From positions 186,001-250,000 of the forward strand of contig JABFSH010000020.1 of NCBI GenBank assembly GCA_013140705.1: 64,000 bases of DNA. Direction: 5' to 3'. Source of the DNA: Methylococcaceae bacterium. GTDB lineage: Bacteria; Pseudomonadota; Gammaproteobacteria; Methylococcales; Methylomonadaceae. Shown here piece after piece: positions 29,147 to 40,845 of the stretch. The translations under genes and the position numbers were made by a program. Positions within the stretch are counted from its first letter, which is position 1. Each line of letters starts with the position of its first letter. The notes under the pieces are model-generated. The model was not told the origin of the DNA and made no database searches. It saw nothing but the letters and a program-made list of their open reading frames with translations.

Positions 29147-30409
29147 TTGTTTGATCGTCCCGATTCGGGTGAGCGGGCCATTCTGGTTCATCTGGCTTTA
29201 AATGCAGGTCAGGAAGATCTGGGTGAATTAATCGAATTGGCTAAATCGGCAGGAACTGTTCCGGTTCATACGCTCACGGGTAGCCGAAAAAGCCCTGATC
29301 CTAAGCATTTTATTGGTAAAGGAAAACTTGATGAGCTTAAACAGTGCATAGCTGCACATGCTGCCGATATTGTTTTGTTCAATCATCCACTGACACCAAG
29401 CCAAGAGAGAAATCTTGAAACCGCCCTTGGCGTTCGGGTGGTTGATCGAAATGGCTTGATTCTTGATATATTTGCCCAGCGAGCGCAATCTTTCGAAGGA
29501 AAATTGCAAGTGGAACTGGCGCAATTACAGCACCTGTCATCCCGTTTGGTTCGAGGCTGGACTCACTTGGAGCGCCAAAAAGGGGGGATTGGTCTTCGTG
29601 GTCCTGGAGAAACGCAGCTTGAAACAGACCGACGACTGTTAAGTCTGCGCATCAAGCAAATTCAAAAGCGATTGGATAAAGTTGACAAGCAACGACATCA
29701 AGGTCGTGCCAAACGAAAAAAAGCCGAAGTCGCTTCGGTATCGTTGGTGGGTTATACCAATGCCGGCAAATCCACCTTATTCAATGCATTGACAGGTGCG
29801 AACATCTACGCTGCCGATCAACTGTTTGCCACTTTGGATCCAACACTGCGAAATTGTCAGTTGCCCAATAACAATGAAATTGTTTTGGTTGATACCGTTG
29901 GCTTTATTCGCCATTTGCCGCATGAATTAGTCGCTGCATTCAAATCCACCCTGCAAGAGGCCAGTGAAGCCGATTTATTGCTGCATGTCATTGATGCCCA
30001 TGCCGAAGATCGTGATGAAACCATTGCACAAGTCAATGAAGTTTTGGCAGATATCGATGCTGCACAGATCAAACAAATTCAGATTTTCAATAAAATCGAT
30101 TTATTGGAGGGAGTTGTTCCCCGAATTGATAGAGACGACAGTGGCAATCCACTGCGGGTATGGTTGTCAGCAGAAACCGGGTGTGGAGTAGTGGAACTTT
30201 ATCAGGTGTTGGCTGAGTTATTTTCTACCAGCAAGCTAAAGAGAAAATGTTACCTGCAGCCTGATCAAGGCGATATACGGGCAAAATTATTTACTTGCGC
30301 AAAAATTATTAACGAGCATATTGATGATTTCGGTGTCAGCGAACTGCTGATAGAAATTGATGCCAAACATTTGGGTTTGTTAAAGTCGGTCAAACTTGAT
30401 GAGGTCTGA
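29147..30409 (+). CDS. hflX: ribosome-associated GTPase HflX
   Basis: A 420-residue GTPase that rescues or splits stalled 70S ribosomes. The N-terminal HflX domain includes TLTGSRKSPDPKHFIGKGK, and the GGIGLRGPGETQLETDRR motif near 145 is diagnostic. The G domain has GYTNAGKSTLF (G1), DTVGFIRHLP (G3) and NKIDLL (G4). The start is a TTG at 29147, 9 bases after GGAG, giving the usual FDRPDSGERAILVHL start; no in-frame ATG fits. It sits between hfq and hflK as in Escherichia coli. Confidence 0.95.
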   Translation: MFDRPDSGERAILVHLALNAGQEDLGELIELAKSAGTVPVHTLTGSRKSPDPKHFIGKGKLDELKQCIAAHAADIVLFNHPLTPSQERNLETALGVRVVDRNGLILDIFAQRAQSFEGKLQVELAQLQHLSSRLVRGWTHLERQKGGIGLRGPGETQLETDRRLLSLRIKQIQKRLDKVDKQRHQGRAKRKKAEVASVSLVGYTNAGKSTLFNALTGANIYAADQLFATLDPTLRNCQLPNNNEIVLVDTVGFIRHLPHELVAAFKSTLQEASEADLLLHVIDAHAEDRDETIAQVNEVLADIDAAQIKQIQIFNKIDLLEGVVPRIDRDDSGNPLRVWLSAETGCGVVELYQVLAELFSTSKLKRKCYLQPDQGDIRAKLFTCAKIINEHIDDFGVSELLIEIDAKHLGLLKSVKLDEV

Positions 30410-30596
30410 TAATTGTTTCGGTAAAGAGTAACAAAGACGGCCCAAGAGTTTGTGATTTTCACCTTTTCGAATATATACGTTAGAATACACCGTTTGTATC
30501 GGCAAACTCAGGAAAAAGTGGTCTCTTGCTGAAAGCTAAAATGTCCCTCGGGATTAACATTATTTAAAAGTTCAAATAATTCAATGGAGCAAAAAT

Positions 30597-31814
30597 ATGT
30601 CCTGGAATGAGCCTGGCGGCGATAAAAAAGACCCCTGGAGTGGTCGCGGCGATCAGAAAGGTCCTCCTGATCTTGATGAAGCAATACGGTCATTGCAAGA
30701 TAAACTAGGCAAAATTTTTAGTGGCGGCGGAGACAGCGGAGACGGCTCCAGTGGAGGAAATCATTCGGGCAATTCCTTGAGAAATTTGGGGATTATCGGA
30801 GCTGGAGTGATAGTGTTGTGGGGTTTAAGCGGTTTTTATATTGTCGATGAAGGTAATCATGGCGTAGAGACGCGCTTCGGTAAATATATGACAACAACAC
30901 AGTCAGGGTTGAGCTGGCATATTCCTGCCCCTATCGAGCATGTTGACATTGTCAATGTCAGGCAACAACGCTTTATCGAAGTGGGTTACCGGACAAGCAG
31001 TGGCGAACATGGCTTGGGTTCAGTCCCCAAAGAAGCGTTGATGCTGACCAAAGACGAAAACTATGTCGATGTGCGCTTAGCCGTGCAATACCAGGTCAAG
31101 GATGCCAGGGATTTTATTTTCAACATAGTTAATCCGGCAGCTACGCTGAAACAGGTTACTGAAAGTGCCCAGCGGGGTGTCGTAGGCAGCAGTAACATGG
31201 ATTTCGTTTTGACCGAAGGCCGTAGTGAAATTGTGGCAATGATTAAGAAGGAAATTCAGGATGTCATGGACAATTACAGGTCCGGCATTCAAATTACCAG
31301 TGTTAACCTGCAGGATGCACAGCCACCGGAACAAGTGCAGAATGCCTTTGAGGATGCTATCAAGGCGCGCGAAGATGAGCAACGGCTGATCAACGAAGCT
31401 GAGGCTTATTCCAATGATGTCGTGCCAAGAGCCAGAGGAGCGGCCGCAAGAAAACTTCAAGAAGCGGAAGGTTACAAGGAACAAGTGATTGCTCAGGCAG
31501 AAGGTGAGTCCACACGATTCTCAAAACTATTGGCGGAATACACAAAAGCGCCGGATGTAACCAGAAAACGGCTTTATATCGAATCCATGGAATCCGTCAT
31601 GGCTGGAACAAACACCGTAATGGTTGATGTCAAGGCAGGCAATAACCTTTTGTACTTACCATTGGACAAAATTATTAAATCTCAACAACCACCTGCCGCG
31701 CAGCCGTCGACATCGCCACAAAACACGGTGGAGCCTGCATCACAACCGGTCGTAGTAGATGAACAACCGGCTTTGCGAACTTCAACTCGCGGCCGTGACT
31801 CAAGGGGACGTTAA
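30597..31814 (+). CDS. hflK: FtsH protease modulator HflK
   Basis: An SPFH/prohibitin-type membrane protein forming the HflKC cage around FtsH. The 405 residues start with the Gly-rich cytoplasmic segment (WNEPGGDKKDPWSGRG), have one membrane helix near 62-80, then the SPFH domain (VDEGNHGVETRFGKY) and a coiled-coil stretch near 255-310. The C-terminal tail is Pro/Ser/Gln-rich. The ATG follows AATGGAG. It overlaps hflC by one base (TAATG). Confidence 0.95.
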   Translation: MSWNEPGGDKKDPWSGRGDQKGPPDLDEAIRSLQDKLGKIFSGGGDSGDGSSGGNHSGNSLRNLGIIGAGVIVLWGLSGFYIVDEGNHGVETRFGKYMTTTQSGLSWHIPAPIEHVDIVNVRQQRFIEVGYRTSSGEHGLGSVPKEALMLTKDENYVDVRLAVQYQVKDARDFIFNIVNPAATLKQVTESAQRGVVGSSNMDFVLTEGRSEIVAMIKKEIQDVMDNYRSGIQITSVNLQDAQPPEQVQNAFEDAIKAREDEQRLINEAEAYSNDVVPRARGAAARKLQEAEGYKEQVIAQAEGESTRFSKLLAEYTKAPDVTRKRLYIESMESVMAGTNTVMVDVKAGNNLLYLPLDKIIKSQQPPAAQPSTSPQNTVEPASQPVVVDEQPALRTSTRGRDSRGR

Positions 31815-32671
31815 TGACACAGAATAAAATTTTGGTAAGCTTGGGTGTGCTACTGACGATTGGCATGATGTGCGTGTTTACAGTCAATCAGACAGAAAAA
31901 GCCATAAAATTCAATCTGGGCCAAATTGTAAAGGATGATTACGAGCCGGGATTGCACTTCAAATGGCCCTTCATTAACAATGTTAAAAAATTTGATGCAC
32001 GGATCCAGACGATGGATTCGAAACCAGAGCGGTTTTTAACACTTGAAAAGAAAAATGTCATTGTCGACTCATTTGTAAAATGGCGTATCGGCAATGTCAC
32101 AACCTTTTACACGGTAGTCGCCGGTGATATTGATCAGGCCAATTTGCGTCTTGATCAGATTGTCAAAGATGCCTTTAGGGGGGAGTTCGGCAAGCGCAAC
32201 ATCAAGCAGCTAGTTTCAACAGATCGTCGTGCAATCCGTGAAATTTTGATCAAAAATTCCAATCCGCTGGCGGCTAATTTGGGCATGGAAATTATCGACG
32301 TTCAGGTTATGCGCATTGATTTGCCTCCTGAAGTCAGCAGTTCAGTATTCCGCCGAATGGAAGCCGAGCGTGAACGCGTTGCCCGTGAGTTTCGTTCAGA
32401 AGGTGCGGAAGCCGCTGAAAAAATTCGTGCGGATGCCGATCGTCAACGCATTGTTACCTTGGCGAACGCCTTCCGAGATGCCGAGAAATTGCGCGGTGAG
32501 GGAGATGCCAGTTCGGCTGAAATCTATGCCAAGGCATTCGGTGCCGATACGGAATTCTTTACTTTTTACAGAAGTTTGAGTGCTTATAAAAAGACCTTTT
32601 CGAATTCTGGTATCATGGTCGTCGATCCTGAGTCTGACTTTTTTCAGTACTTTAAAAAACAAACCAAGTAA
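31814..32671 (+). CDS. hflC: FtsH protease modulator HflC
   Basis: Partner of HflK, 285 residues. An N-terminal membrane helix (about 8-25) precedes the SPFH domain (VNQTEKAIKFNLGQIV) and a charged coiled coil around 180-230 (RMEAERERVAREFRSEGAEA). The C terminus YRSLSAYKKTF and DFFQYFK matches other HflC proteins. Start and stop overlap with hflK implies coupled translation for equal subunit amounts. A terminator follows. Confidence 0.95.
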   Translation: MTQNKILVSLGVLLTIGMMCVFTVNQTEKAIKFNLGQIVKDDYEPGLHFKWPFINNVKKFDARIQTMDSKPERFLTLEKKNVIVDSFVKWRIGNVTTFYTVVAGDIDQANLRLDQIVKDAFRGEFGKRNIKQLVSTDRRAIREILIKNSNPLAANLGMEIIDVQVMRIDLPPEVSSSVFRRMEAERERVAREFRSEGAEAAEKIRADADRQRIVTLANAFRDAEKLRGEGDASSAEIYAKAFGADTEFFTFYRSLSAYKKTFSNSGIMVVDPESDFFQYFKKQTK

Positions 32672-32710
32672 AGCCGGCGCAAGAGCGTCTCTTCCTTGAA
32701 AATGATATTC

Positions 32711-32740
32711 AACGCTCCGTCCTGGCGGGGCGTTTTGTTT
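32711..32740 (+). terminator. terminator downstream of hflC
   Basis: AACGCTCCG (32711-32719) and CGGGGCGTT (32726-32734) form a 9-pair stem with one wobble and a 6-base loop, followed by TTGTTT. It lies between hflC and hisZ and could end or attenuate the hfq operon transcript. Confidence 0.65.
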
Positions 32741-32757
32741 GAGTGGACATAGAAAAC

Positions 32758-35449
<2,692 letters not shown>

Positions 35450-35469
35450 TCGATTTTCCCTGTTATATT

Positions 35470-35500
35470 CAACGTCAGCCTGTTGTGCAGGTTGGCGTTG
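35470..35500. terminator. strong hairpin between convergent purA and HAD genes
   Basis: CAACGTCAGCCTG (35470-35482) pairs with CAGGTTGGCGTTG (35488-35500) over all 13 positions, two of them wobbles, with a 5-base loop. It lies 20 bases after purA and 40 before the stop of the opposite gene, with ATTTTTCC on the minus strand side. It probably terminates both transcripts. Confidence 0.7.
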
Positions 35501-35539
35501 GAAAAATCGTAAAAGCCTTTAAGTTATTGCCACAGAATT

Positions 35540-36205
35540 TCAAAACAGCGTCAGAATGATATCGGGATGTTGAACATGATAGGTTCTGATTCCCAAGCGT
35601 TCGGCGGCCTCAAGGTTTATCAAATTATCATCGATAAATAGGGTTTCTTCAGCGATCAAGTTGTTCTGGCTCAAAACGTATTCATAGATTTCAAGGTCTG
35701 GTTTGCGCATCTTGATGCAATGCGAGTAAAAGGCTTGATCGAACAGGGCGTCAAGTTCGCTATAGCGGGTATTGCGGTTAACTATCTGATTGAAGTACTC
35801 AGCATGGATGCCGTTGGTATTGCTCAGCAGGTAGAGTCGATAGCGGCCACGCAATTGTTCCAGCAATTCGATGCGTTTGAGCGGGATGTCGACCAGCATC
35901 GCATTCCAGCAAAAATCCAGTTCTTCGTCAGTTGCCGACGTACAGAAAATATCCCGGAGCGCGCTACGAAACTCGCTATCGCTCAGTTCACCTTTTTCGT
36001 AAGCAACAAATTCCGGACGCTGATGATAGGTTTGGGTAATCTGTTCAGGGTCAAGGTGCAACAGATTGGCAAATGCGTCATAAGTTTTTTGCATTGAAAG
36101 ATCAAGAATAACCCCGCCCAAATCAAAAATGAGATTGTAAATAAGCTTCTCCCGATTTAGCCGTGGAGGATTAGATGCGGTTCGTTGCAAGCCATTACAA
36201 GACAT
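35540..36205 (-). CDS. HAD superfamily (subfamily IA) hydrolase
   Basis: A phosphatase-like protein of about 221 residues. Motif I appears unusual: the usual D-x-D is replaced by FDLGGVILDL, as in the YihX/epoxide-hydrolase-like HAD-IA group, where DLGGV is normal. Motif II is LLSNTNG near 123, motif III lies at KMRKPDLEIY, and motif IV is FIDDNLINLEAA. The chosen ATG at 36205 has AGGA eight bases upstream and overlaps the DUF1704 gene by 11 bases. The frame could also start at 36223. The substrate (a sugar or nucleotide phosphate) is unknown. Confidence 0.82.
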   Translation of the reverse strand: MSCNGLQRTASNPPRLNREKLIYNLIFDLGGVILDLSMQKTYDAFANLLHLDPEQITQTYHQRPEFVAYEKGELSDSEFRSALRDIFCTSATDEELDFCWNAMLVDIPLKRIELLEQLRGRYRLYLLSNTNGIHAEYFNQIVNRNTRYSELDALFDQAFYSHCIKMRKPDLEIYEYVLSQNNLIAEETLFIDDNLINLEAAERLGIRTYHVQHPDIILTLF

Positions 36206-37490
36206 TGGCATAATCCTGCTCAAGTTGGCGGAAATTCATTGATGCCATAAAGCGGCTGAAACTCAGCCAGGCGGAAAGTCCCATCAAATCGGTAAATTGT
36301 GGCGGCAGGAAACGCGGAGCTATGACTGTGCCTTCCTCGACAAGGTCAACCAATACTTTCATGTCCTCGATCATGGTTTTTCCACAAAACAGCAAGGGAA
36401 TCCTGTCCGGCTTGCCTTTGCTGACCGCCAGACGCATGAAGTTGTAAGTCAGCACGAAACCCTTGATATACGTCAGGTCTTTGGTAAACGGCATGCCGTC
36501 GGGGCTACTGCCTCTAAATACACGGCTGCTCAGATTGTAACTTTCATCCTTGCTCATGCCCTTGTCTCTGAAAAAAGCAAAAATATCCAGAAAGTCGGCG
36601 CCTTCCTCGGTGAGCGTAATGGCGCGTACACGATTGATCAAACGCATGAGCCTGTTAGGAGTGGAACTGAAGGTCAATATTTCCATTAATACGGCAAGCC
36701 CCTCTTGGGTAATTGTCGCAGACGGTGGCCCCTTGCCAAGAAACGTGCAATAAGGCTGAGCCAGACCGTTCAATGTTGTGCCCAAATGTACCCATATTTC
36801 ATGGACTTCCAGCACACGTAGGTCCCTCATATTAAATAACGCATCGGCACGAAGTTTGATGTAGTCGGTGCCGGCGGCAGAGTCTGCAAGAATACCATCA
36901 CTGATCATTGCGCGCAGACCATCACCGGGAAACATGGTTTGTATTTTTTCGTTCAAGATACCAACAGCTTCCTTCGCGCTGATGGTTTTGGGTTCTTCCA
37001 CCAGAAAGTCCAGCTTCAGGAGCTGTGAGAGCGTGCCTTCCATCATGCTGCCCAAATTGGCGATCGTTGGGTCACCGACATGAAAAACATCCTGTGCAGA
37101 TCCGTAGAGTTCCTGTGAGATATTCGAAAAGAGCGGAGTGCCTCTCGCTCCCAGCATACGAACCACATCCTGATATTCTCGGCAGATTCGACGCATGATG
37201 ACGCTGAGCGGATTGAGTTGGCCCAGATTTCGCACCAGATCGCGTTCAATCTGGCGAAATTCCTGTTTTTTTTCCTTTGGATCAAATCCCAGAGGCCGAT
37301 GTAAATAATAGTCGGGGGTGACTGCCGGTAGCTTTTTGCAATTGGCTTTGAAAAAATCCTGTTTGATCGAGTCATCCCATTTGATGGCGTCAAGAATTCG
37401 AATGGGTTGTTGCGCTTTGACGATTCGATCGGATAATGTTTTGACTTCGGTCAAATAACCCGACGGCGGCTTGGCAGTTTTTTTTGTCAT
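36195..37490 (-). CDS. DUF1704 (QEGLA-motif, MATCAP-like) metallopeptidase
   Basis: A 431-residue member of the family annotated as flavohemoglobin expression-modulating QEGLA-motif protein. The zinc motif is HEIWVH (His230, Glu231, His235), with QEGLA (Gln262, Glu263) downstream giving the third ligand. The eukaryotic relatives MATCAP are tyrosine carboxypeptidases; the bacterial substrate is unknown. The N-terminal third is helical and charged, and there is no signal peptide, so it is cytoplasmic. It overlaps the HAD gene and forms a two-gene unit with it. Confidence 0.8.
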   Translation of the reverse strand: MTKKTAKPPSGYLTEVKTLSDRIVKAQQPIRILDAIKWDDSIKQDFFKANCKKLPAVTPDYYLHRPLGFDPKEKKQEFRQIERDLVRNLGQLNPLSVIMRRICREYQDVVRMLGARGTPLFSNISQELYGSAQDVFHVGDPTIANLGSMMEGTLSQLLKLDFLVEEPKTISAKEAVGILNEKIQTMFPGDGLRAMISDGILADSAAGTDYIKLRADALFNMRDLRVLEVHEIWVHLGTTLNGLAQPYCTFLGKGPPSATITQEGLAVLMEILTFSSTPNRLMRLINRVRAITLTEEGADFLDIFAFFRDKGMSKDESYNLSSRVFRGSSPDGMPFTKDLTYIKGFVLTYNFMRLAVSKGKPDRIPLLFCGKTMIEDMKVLVDLVEEGTVIAPRFLPPQFTDLMGLSAWLSFSRFMASMNFRQLEQDYANVL

Positions 37491-37746
37491 AATGACATCC
37501 TTTGCAATACATTAAGTGAAAAATCAGGTATACCAGTAACATATCCACGTCCAATAAATCAATACGTTAATTACCCCAAGCGGAATGCCTGTGCAGCCAA
37601 ACTCAAAAAAATTGAGTGTAGCATTCTGATTTTCTGCTTGTTGAATAATGATGACATTAAAAGCAATGCTAGCTCCAGCGTTCAGATTTAAGTGGCATCT
37701 GGTTAAGTTCGTCTTTATAAAGCCGCCAGTTCGGTAAATGCTGGTC

Positions 37747-38182
37747 CATCATGTCAAGGTGACCGCTCAGCATACGAAAGTCGATTGGGCACAGGTTATC
37801 AAAGAGTTAGTCGATGAACATTTAAGCTGAAAAGAAGAAAATAGTCTTGGTGATGGATAACCTGAATACCCATAAGGTCAGTTCCCTTTATGCGGCATTC
37901 AAACCGGAAGAAGCACGAAGGATAGCGGAACGTTCAGAGATTCACTATTTTATGCCCTGTGGGTACACCCCCAAACATGGCAGTTGGTTGGATATGGCAG
38001 AAATAGAAATAGGTGTTATGGCTCGACAGTGCCTTGATCGACGACTACCGGATCAAACGACACTGAAGCGTGAGATTAAGGCTTGGCAAGATGAACGCAA
38101 TAAAAAGGGCGTTCGTGTAGACTGGCGTTTTACGACTCAGGATGCAAGAATAAAATTGAAATCACTTTATCCAACAATATAA
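37747..38182 (+). pseudogene. IS630-family transposase C-terminal fragment
   Basis: The frame from 37847 gives 111 residues matching the end of IS630 DDE transposases: VMDNLNTHKVSSLYAAF with a catalytic Asp, and TPKHGSWLDMAEIEIGVMAR with the late Glu. Just upstream, HVKVTAQHTKVDWAQVIKEL in another frame continues the same protein, with a one-base shift near 37825. The N-terminal half and any clear terminal inverted repeats are absent. It is a dead remnant between the DUF1704 and AmmeMemoRadiSam genes. Confidence 0.85.
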
Positions 38183-38200
38183 CATTGGCGGACTACTAGG

Positions 38201-38758
38201 TTAATCGATCATTTCAGTGTGATAACGATAAATCTTGATATCATCAGACCAATAATCCGGGTTTAAACCGGCTTTTTGCTTTAAGTGCCGCAGAAACTGT
38301 TCTGGTTTTGGCAGGGTTTCCCATACCGAAGGCAGAAAGGTTGCGCGCTTATGGCCCTCCTGCAAAATCAGTCCGTCACTATGGGGTTTGAGTTTAGAGA
38401 GTAAGTCCTGTTCAGTGGCAAAGAATACCGGTTCAGCCGCAGTAAGAATTGATAGATGGATTTCTAAATTGTTGAATTCATCGGTGGTGAGTGCTGGAAA
38501 GCGCGGATCCCTGAAGGCTGCGGAAAATGCATTTTCTGCAATGTCTTCCGCCAGTGGTTTGACGGCTTCCAGTTTGCCCATGCAACCTCGCAATTGCTTG
38601 TTGATGTTGAGCGTTACAAATGTTGCACGTTGTTCCAATAAATCAGCCGGATAATCGGACAGATGAATAGCTAACGGTTTACCCGTTTTCAAGCCCTGTT
38701 CAATGGAGCGTTTCGCCAGATCCAACAGTTGTTGTTGATCGGTTTTAGTCAGTGACAT
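38201..38758 (-). CDS. amrA: AmmeMemoRadiSam system protein A (AMMECR1 domain)
   Basis: A 185-residue AMMECR1-domain protein. The family signature LRGCMGKLE lies near 55, followed by AFRDPRFPALT and LEIHLSILT. It ends with a conserved WSDDIKIYRY. The ATG at 38758 overlaps the Memo-like gene by 14 bases and gives a normal start; the longer frame overlaps by 77. Its molecular role is not established. With the Memo and radical SAM genes next to it, it forms the three-part system. Confidence 0.88.
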   Translation of the reverse strand: MSLTKTDQQQLLDLAKRSIEQGLKTGKPLAIHLSDYPADLLEQRATFVTLNINKQLRGCMGKLEAVKPLAEDIAENAFSAAFRDPRFPALTTDEFNNLEIHLSILTAAEPVFFATEQDLLSKLKPHSDGLILQEGHKRATFLPSVWETLPKPEQFLRHLKQKAGLNPDYWSDDIKIYRYHTEMID

Positions 38759-39524
38759 AAGCACCATAGCCCACCACGCGTGCTTTATCACCGGCCGTGT
38801 CACCGGAGTTCCGCAAGTCAATGGTTTTCAACGTTAACGATTTTTCCCGCGCGACTTTTAATAGGCCGCTGACAGGCACTTTACCGCAAGCTAAATCCGG
38901 GGTCAGCAATTCATATTGCTTGTTTTCTATGATGTCACTGGTTAATTGATCCAGCTTGTTCGCAGCAGCGTAATCGAGATAATGGCTGAGATCGGAACTG
39001 ATGACGATCAGTGTTTCATCGCCGCCCCACAGCTTTTCAAGCACCTGACCCACTTGATCTGGCGTCGCATCACCGGCAACGATGGGTATGATGCTGAAAT
39101 CATTCAGCGTTACCTGTAGAAACGGCAAATGAACTTCCAGGCTGTGCTCGTGGCTGTGTGCCTGTTCCAGGTAAGTAACAAATGGAAATTGAACGATCGT
39201 AGCTAGGGCGTCCTGGTCAACCGGTATTTTACCAAGTGGTGTCGAGAACGTATCAGCATGGCTGATCGCCAGGCCTTTAAATCCGACTCGATGGGAAGGT
39301 CCAATAATGACAACGCGTGTTATTTGGTGTCGGGCCGGCTTGAGACGTGCATAAGCAGAGGCTGCTATCGGCCCCGAATAAATATAGCCGGCATGTGGTG
39401 CAATGATGGCTTTGGGAACTTTTGCTGAGGTTTCTGCATCTTTTAAGTACTGAGTCAACATTTGATGAAGTTGCAGTGTGTTGACAGGATAAAATACGCC
39501 AGCGACAGCGGGTTGTCTATTCAT
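38745..39524 (-). CDS. amrB: AmmeMemoRadiSam system protein B (Memo-like)
   Basis: A 259-residue Memo/extradiol-dioxygenase-fold protein. Conserved metal-site-like residues appear: His in IAPHAGYIYSGP near 44, His in GPSHRVGFKG, HSLEVHLPFLQ near 126, and SSDLSHYL near 177. The C terminus has the expected Cys in LACGKVPVSGLL near 212. The family includes human MEMO1, a copper-binding redox-linked protein. It is divergent from the radical SAM gene, with the AMMECR1 gene downstream. Confidence 0.9.
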   Translation of the reverse strand: MNRQPAVAGVFYPVNTLQLHQMLTQYLKDAETSAKVPKAIIAPHAGYIYSGPIAASAYARLKPARHQITRVVIIGPSHRVGFKGLAISHADTFSTPLGKIPVDQDALATIVQFPFVTYLEQAHSHEHSLEVHLPFLQVTLNDFSIIPIVAGDATPDQVGQVLEKLWGGDETLIVISSDLSHYLDYAAANKLDQLTSDIIENKQYELLTPDLACGKVPVSGLLKVAREKSLTLKTIDLRNSGDTAGDKARVVGYGAYVTD

Positions 39525-39626
39525 GGGTTGTTCCTGTTAAAGCCGAAGAGTTGAAAGTGACGGTCGATCTGCAACGAGTATATTCTCATGAGACAAAACC
39601 ATTCGTGTTCGGTTCCTGGAGCCTGT

Positions 39627-40712
39627 ATGACAACTATTGTAAGTCATGATATTGTTAAAACCCATTATTGGCACGCCTTGGATGACGGACGTATTCAATG
39701 TGACCTGTGTCCAAGGTTTTGCAAATTACATGATGGCCAGCGCGGGCTGTGTTTTGTCAGGCAGAATTTGGACAACCAGGTGGTTATGACCAGTTACGGC
39801 CGTTCCAGTGGTTTCGCTATCGATCCTATCGAAAAAAAGCCGTTGAATCACTTTTTACCGGGCACCTCCGTTCTTTCATTTGGAACGGCAGGCTGTAATC
39901 TGGCCTGCAAATTTTGCCAGAACTGGGATATCAGCAAATCGCGGGAAATGGATACATTGATGAGCCATGCGAGTCCCGACAGGATTGCACAAGCAGCATT
40001 GGATCATGGCTGCAAGAGTGTCGCCTTTACGTATAACGATCCGGTCATTTTTCATGAATATGCGATTGATACGGCGCAAGCCTGCCGAAATCTGGGCATA
40101 AAGTCGATCGCAGTTTCGGCAGGCTACGTGAATGAGCAGCCCAGAGCCGAATTTTATCAATGGATGGATGCAGCCAATATCGATTTAAAAGCGTTTAGTG
40201 AGCGCTTTTACCATGAAATTACCGGCAGTCATTTACAGCCGGTTTTGGAAACACTGAAATACATCAAACATGAAACATCAGTCTGGCTGGAAGTAACGAC
40301 ATTAATCATTCCCGGTGAAAACGATTCGGAAGCAGAGCTGGAAGCATTGACACAATGGGTGGCTGAAAATTTGGGGTCTGATGTGCCTTTGCATTTTTCA
40401 GCATTTCATCCGGATTGGAAAATGCGGGACAAGCCGCGCACTCCCATACAATCCTTATTAAAAGCACGACAAATCGCTTTAAAAAATGGTCTGCACCATG
40501 CGTATGTCGGAAATGTTCATGATAAATCTGCGGCCAGTACTTATTGTTCCGGTTGTGGACACGTTTTGATAGGTCGTGACTGGTATGAATTGTCGGAATG
40601 GAACCTGACTGATGCCGGGTGTTGTCGGTTCTGCGGTACGCGCTGTGCCGGGATCTTTAGTGATCGACCCGGCCAATGGGGCGCAAAACGTAAATCGGTG
40701 GTTATTGGCTGA
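39627..40712 (+). CDS. amrS: AmmeMemoRadiSam system radical SAM enzyme
   Basis: A 361-residue radical SAM enzyme. The start at 39627 follows CTGGAG; the longer frame from 39588 has no good site. The Fe-S cluster motif is CNLACKFCQNW near 80. N-terminal cysteines (CDLCPRFCKL and GLCFVR) and C-terminal cysteines (YCSGCGHVL and GCCRFCGTRC) suggest a zinc or extra cluster site. This is the family related to the PflA-like AmmeMemoRadiSam protein, found next to AMMECR1 and Memo in many bacteria and archaea. The reaction is not known. Confidence 0.92.
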   Translation: MTTIVSHDIVKTHYWHALDDGRIQCDLCPRFCKLHDGQRGLCFVRQNLDNQVVMTSYGRSSGFAIDPIEKKPLNHFLPGTSVLSFGTAGCNLACKFCQNWDISKSREMDTLMSHASPDRIAQAALDHGCKSVAFTYNDPVIFHEYAIDTAQACRNLGIKSIAVSAGYVNEQPRAEFYQWMDAANIDLKAFSERFYHEITGSHLQPVLETLKYIKHETSVWLEVTTLIIPGENDSEAELEALTQWVAENLGSDVPLHFSAFHPDWKMRDKPRTPIQSLLKARQIALKNGLHHAYVGNVHDKSAASTYCSGCGHVLIGRDWYELSEWNLTDAGCCRFCGTRCAGIFSDRPGQWGAKRKSVVIG

Positions 40713-40801
40713 GCGATTTGTAGCTGATTTGCGTAAAACAGCAAATAATTAATGAGTTGTTTAGCCGTTCTGTGGAGAAGATTGCAACTAAAGAACGCGA
40801 C

Positions 40802-40826
40802 GAGCCGCAAAACATGTCTGCGGCTC
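40802..40826. terminator. hairpin between convergent genes
   Basis: GAGCCGCA (40802-40809) and TGCGGCTC (40819-40826) form a perfect 8-bp stem with a 9-base loop, between the radical SAM gene and the oppositely oriented membrane protein gene. A bidirectional terminator is likely from position; no clear T-run follows. Confidence 0.55.
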
Positions 40827-40845
40827 ATAATGGATCAATAAAAAG

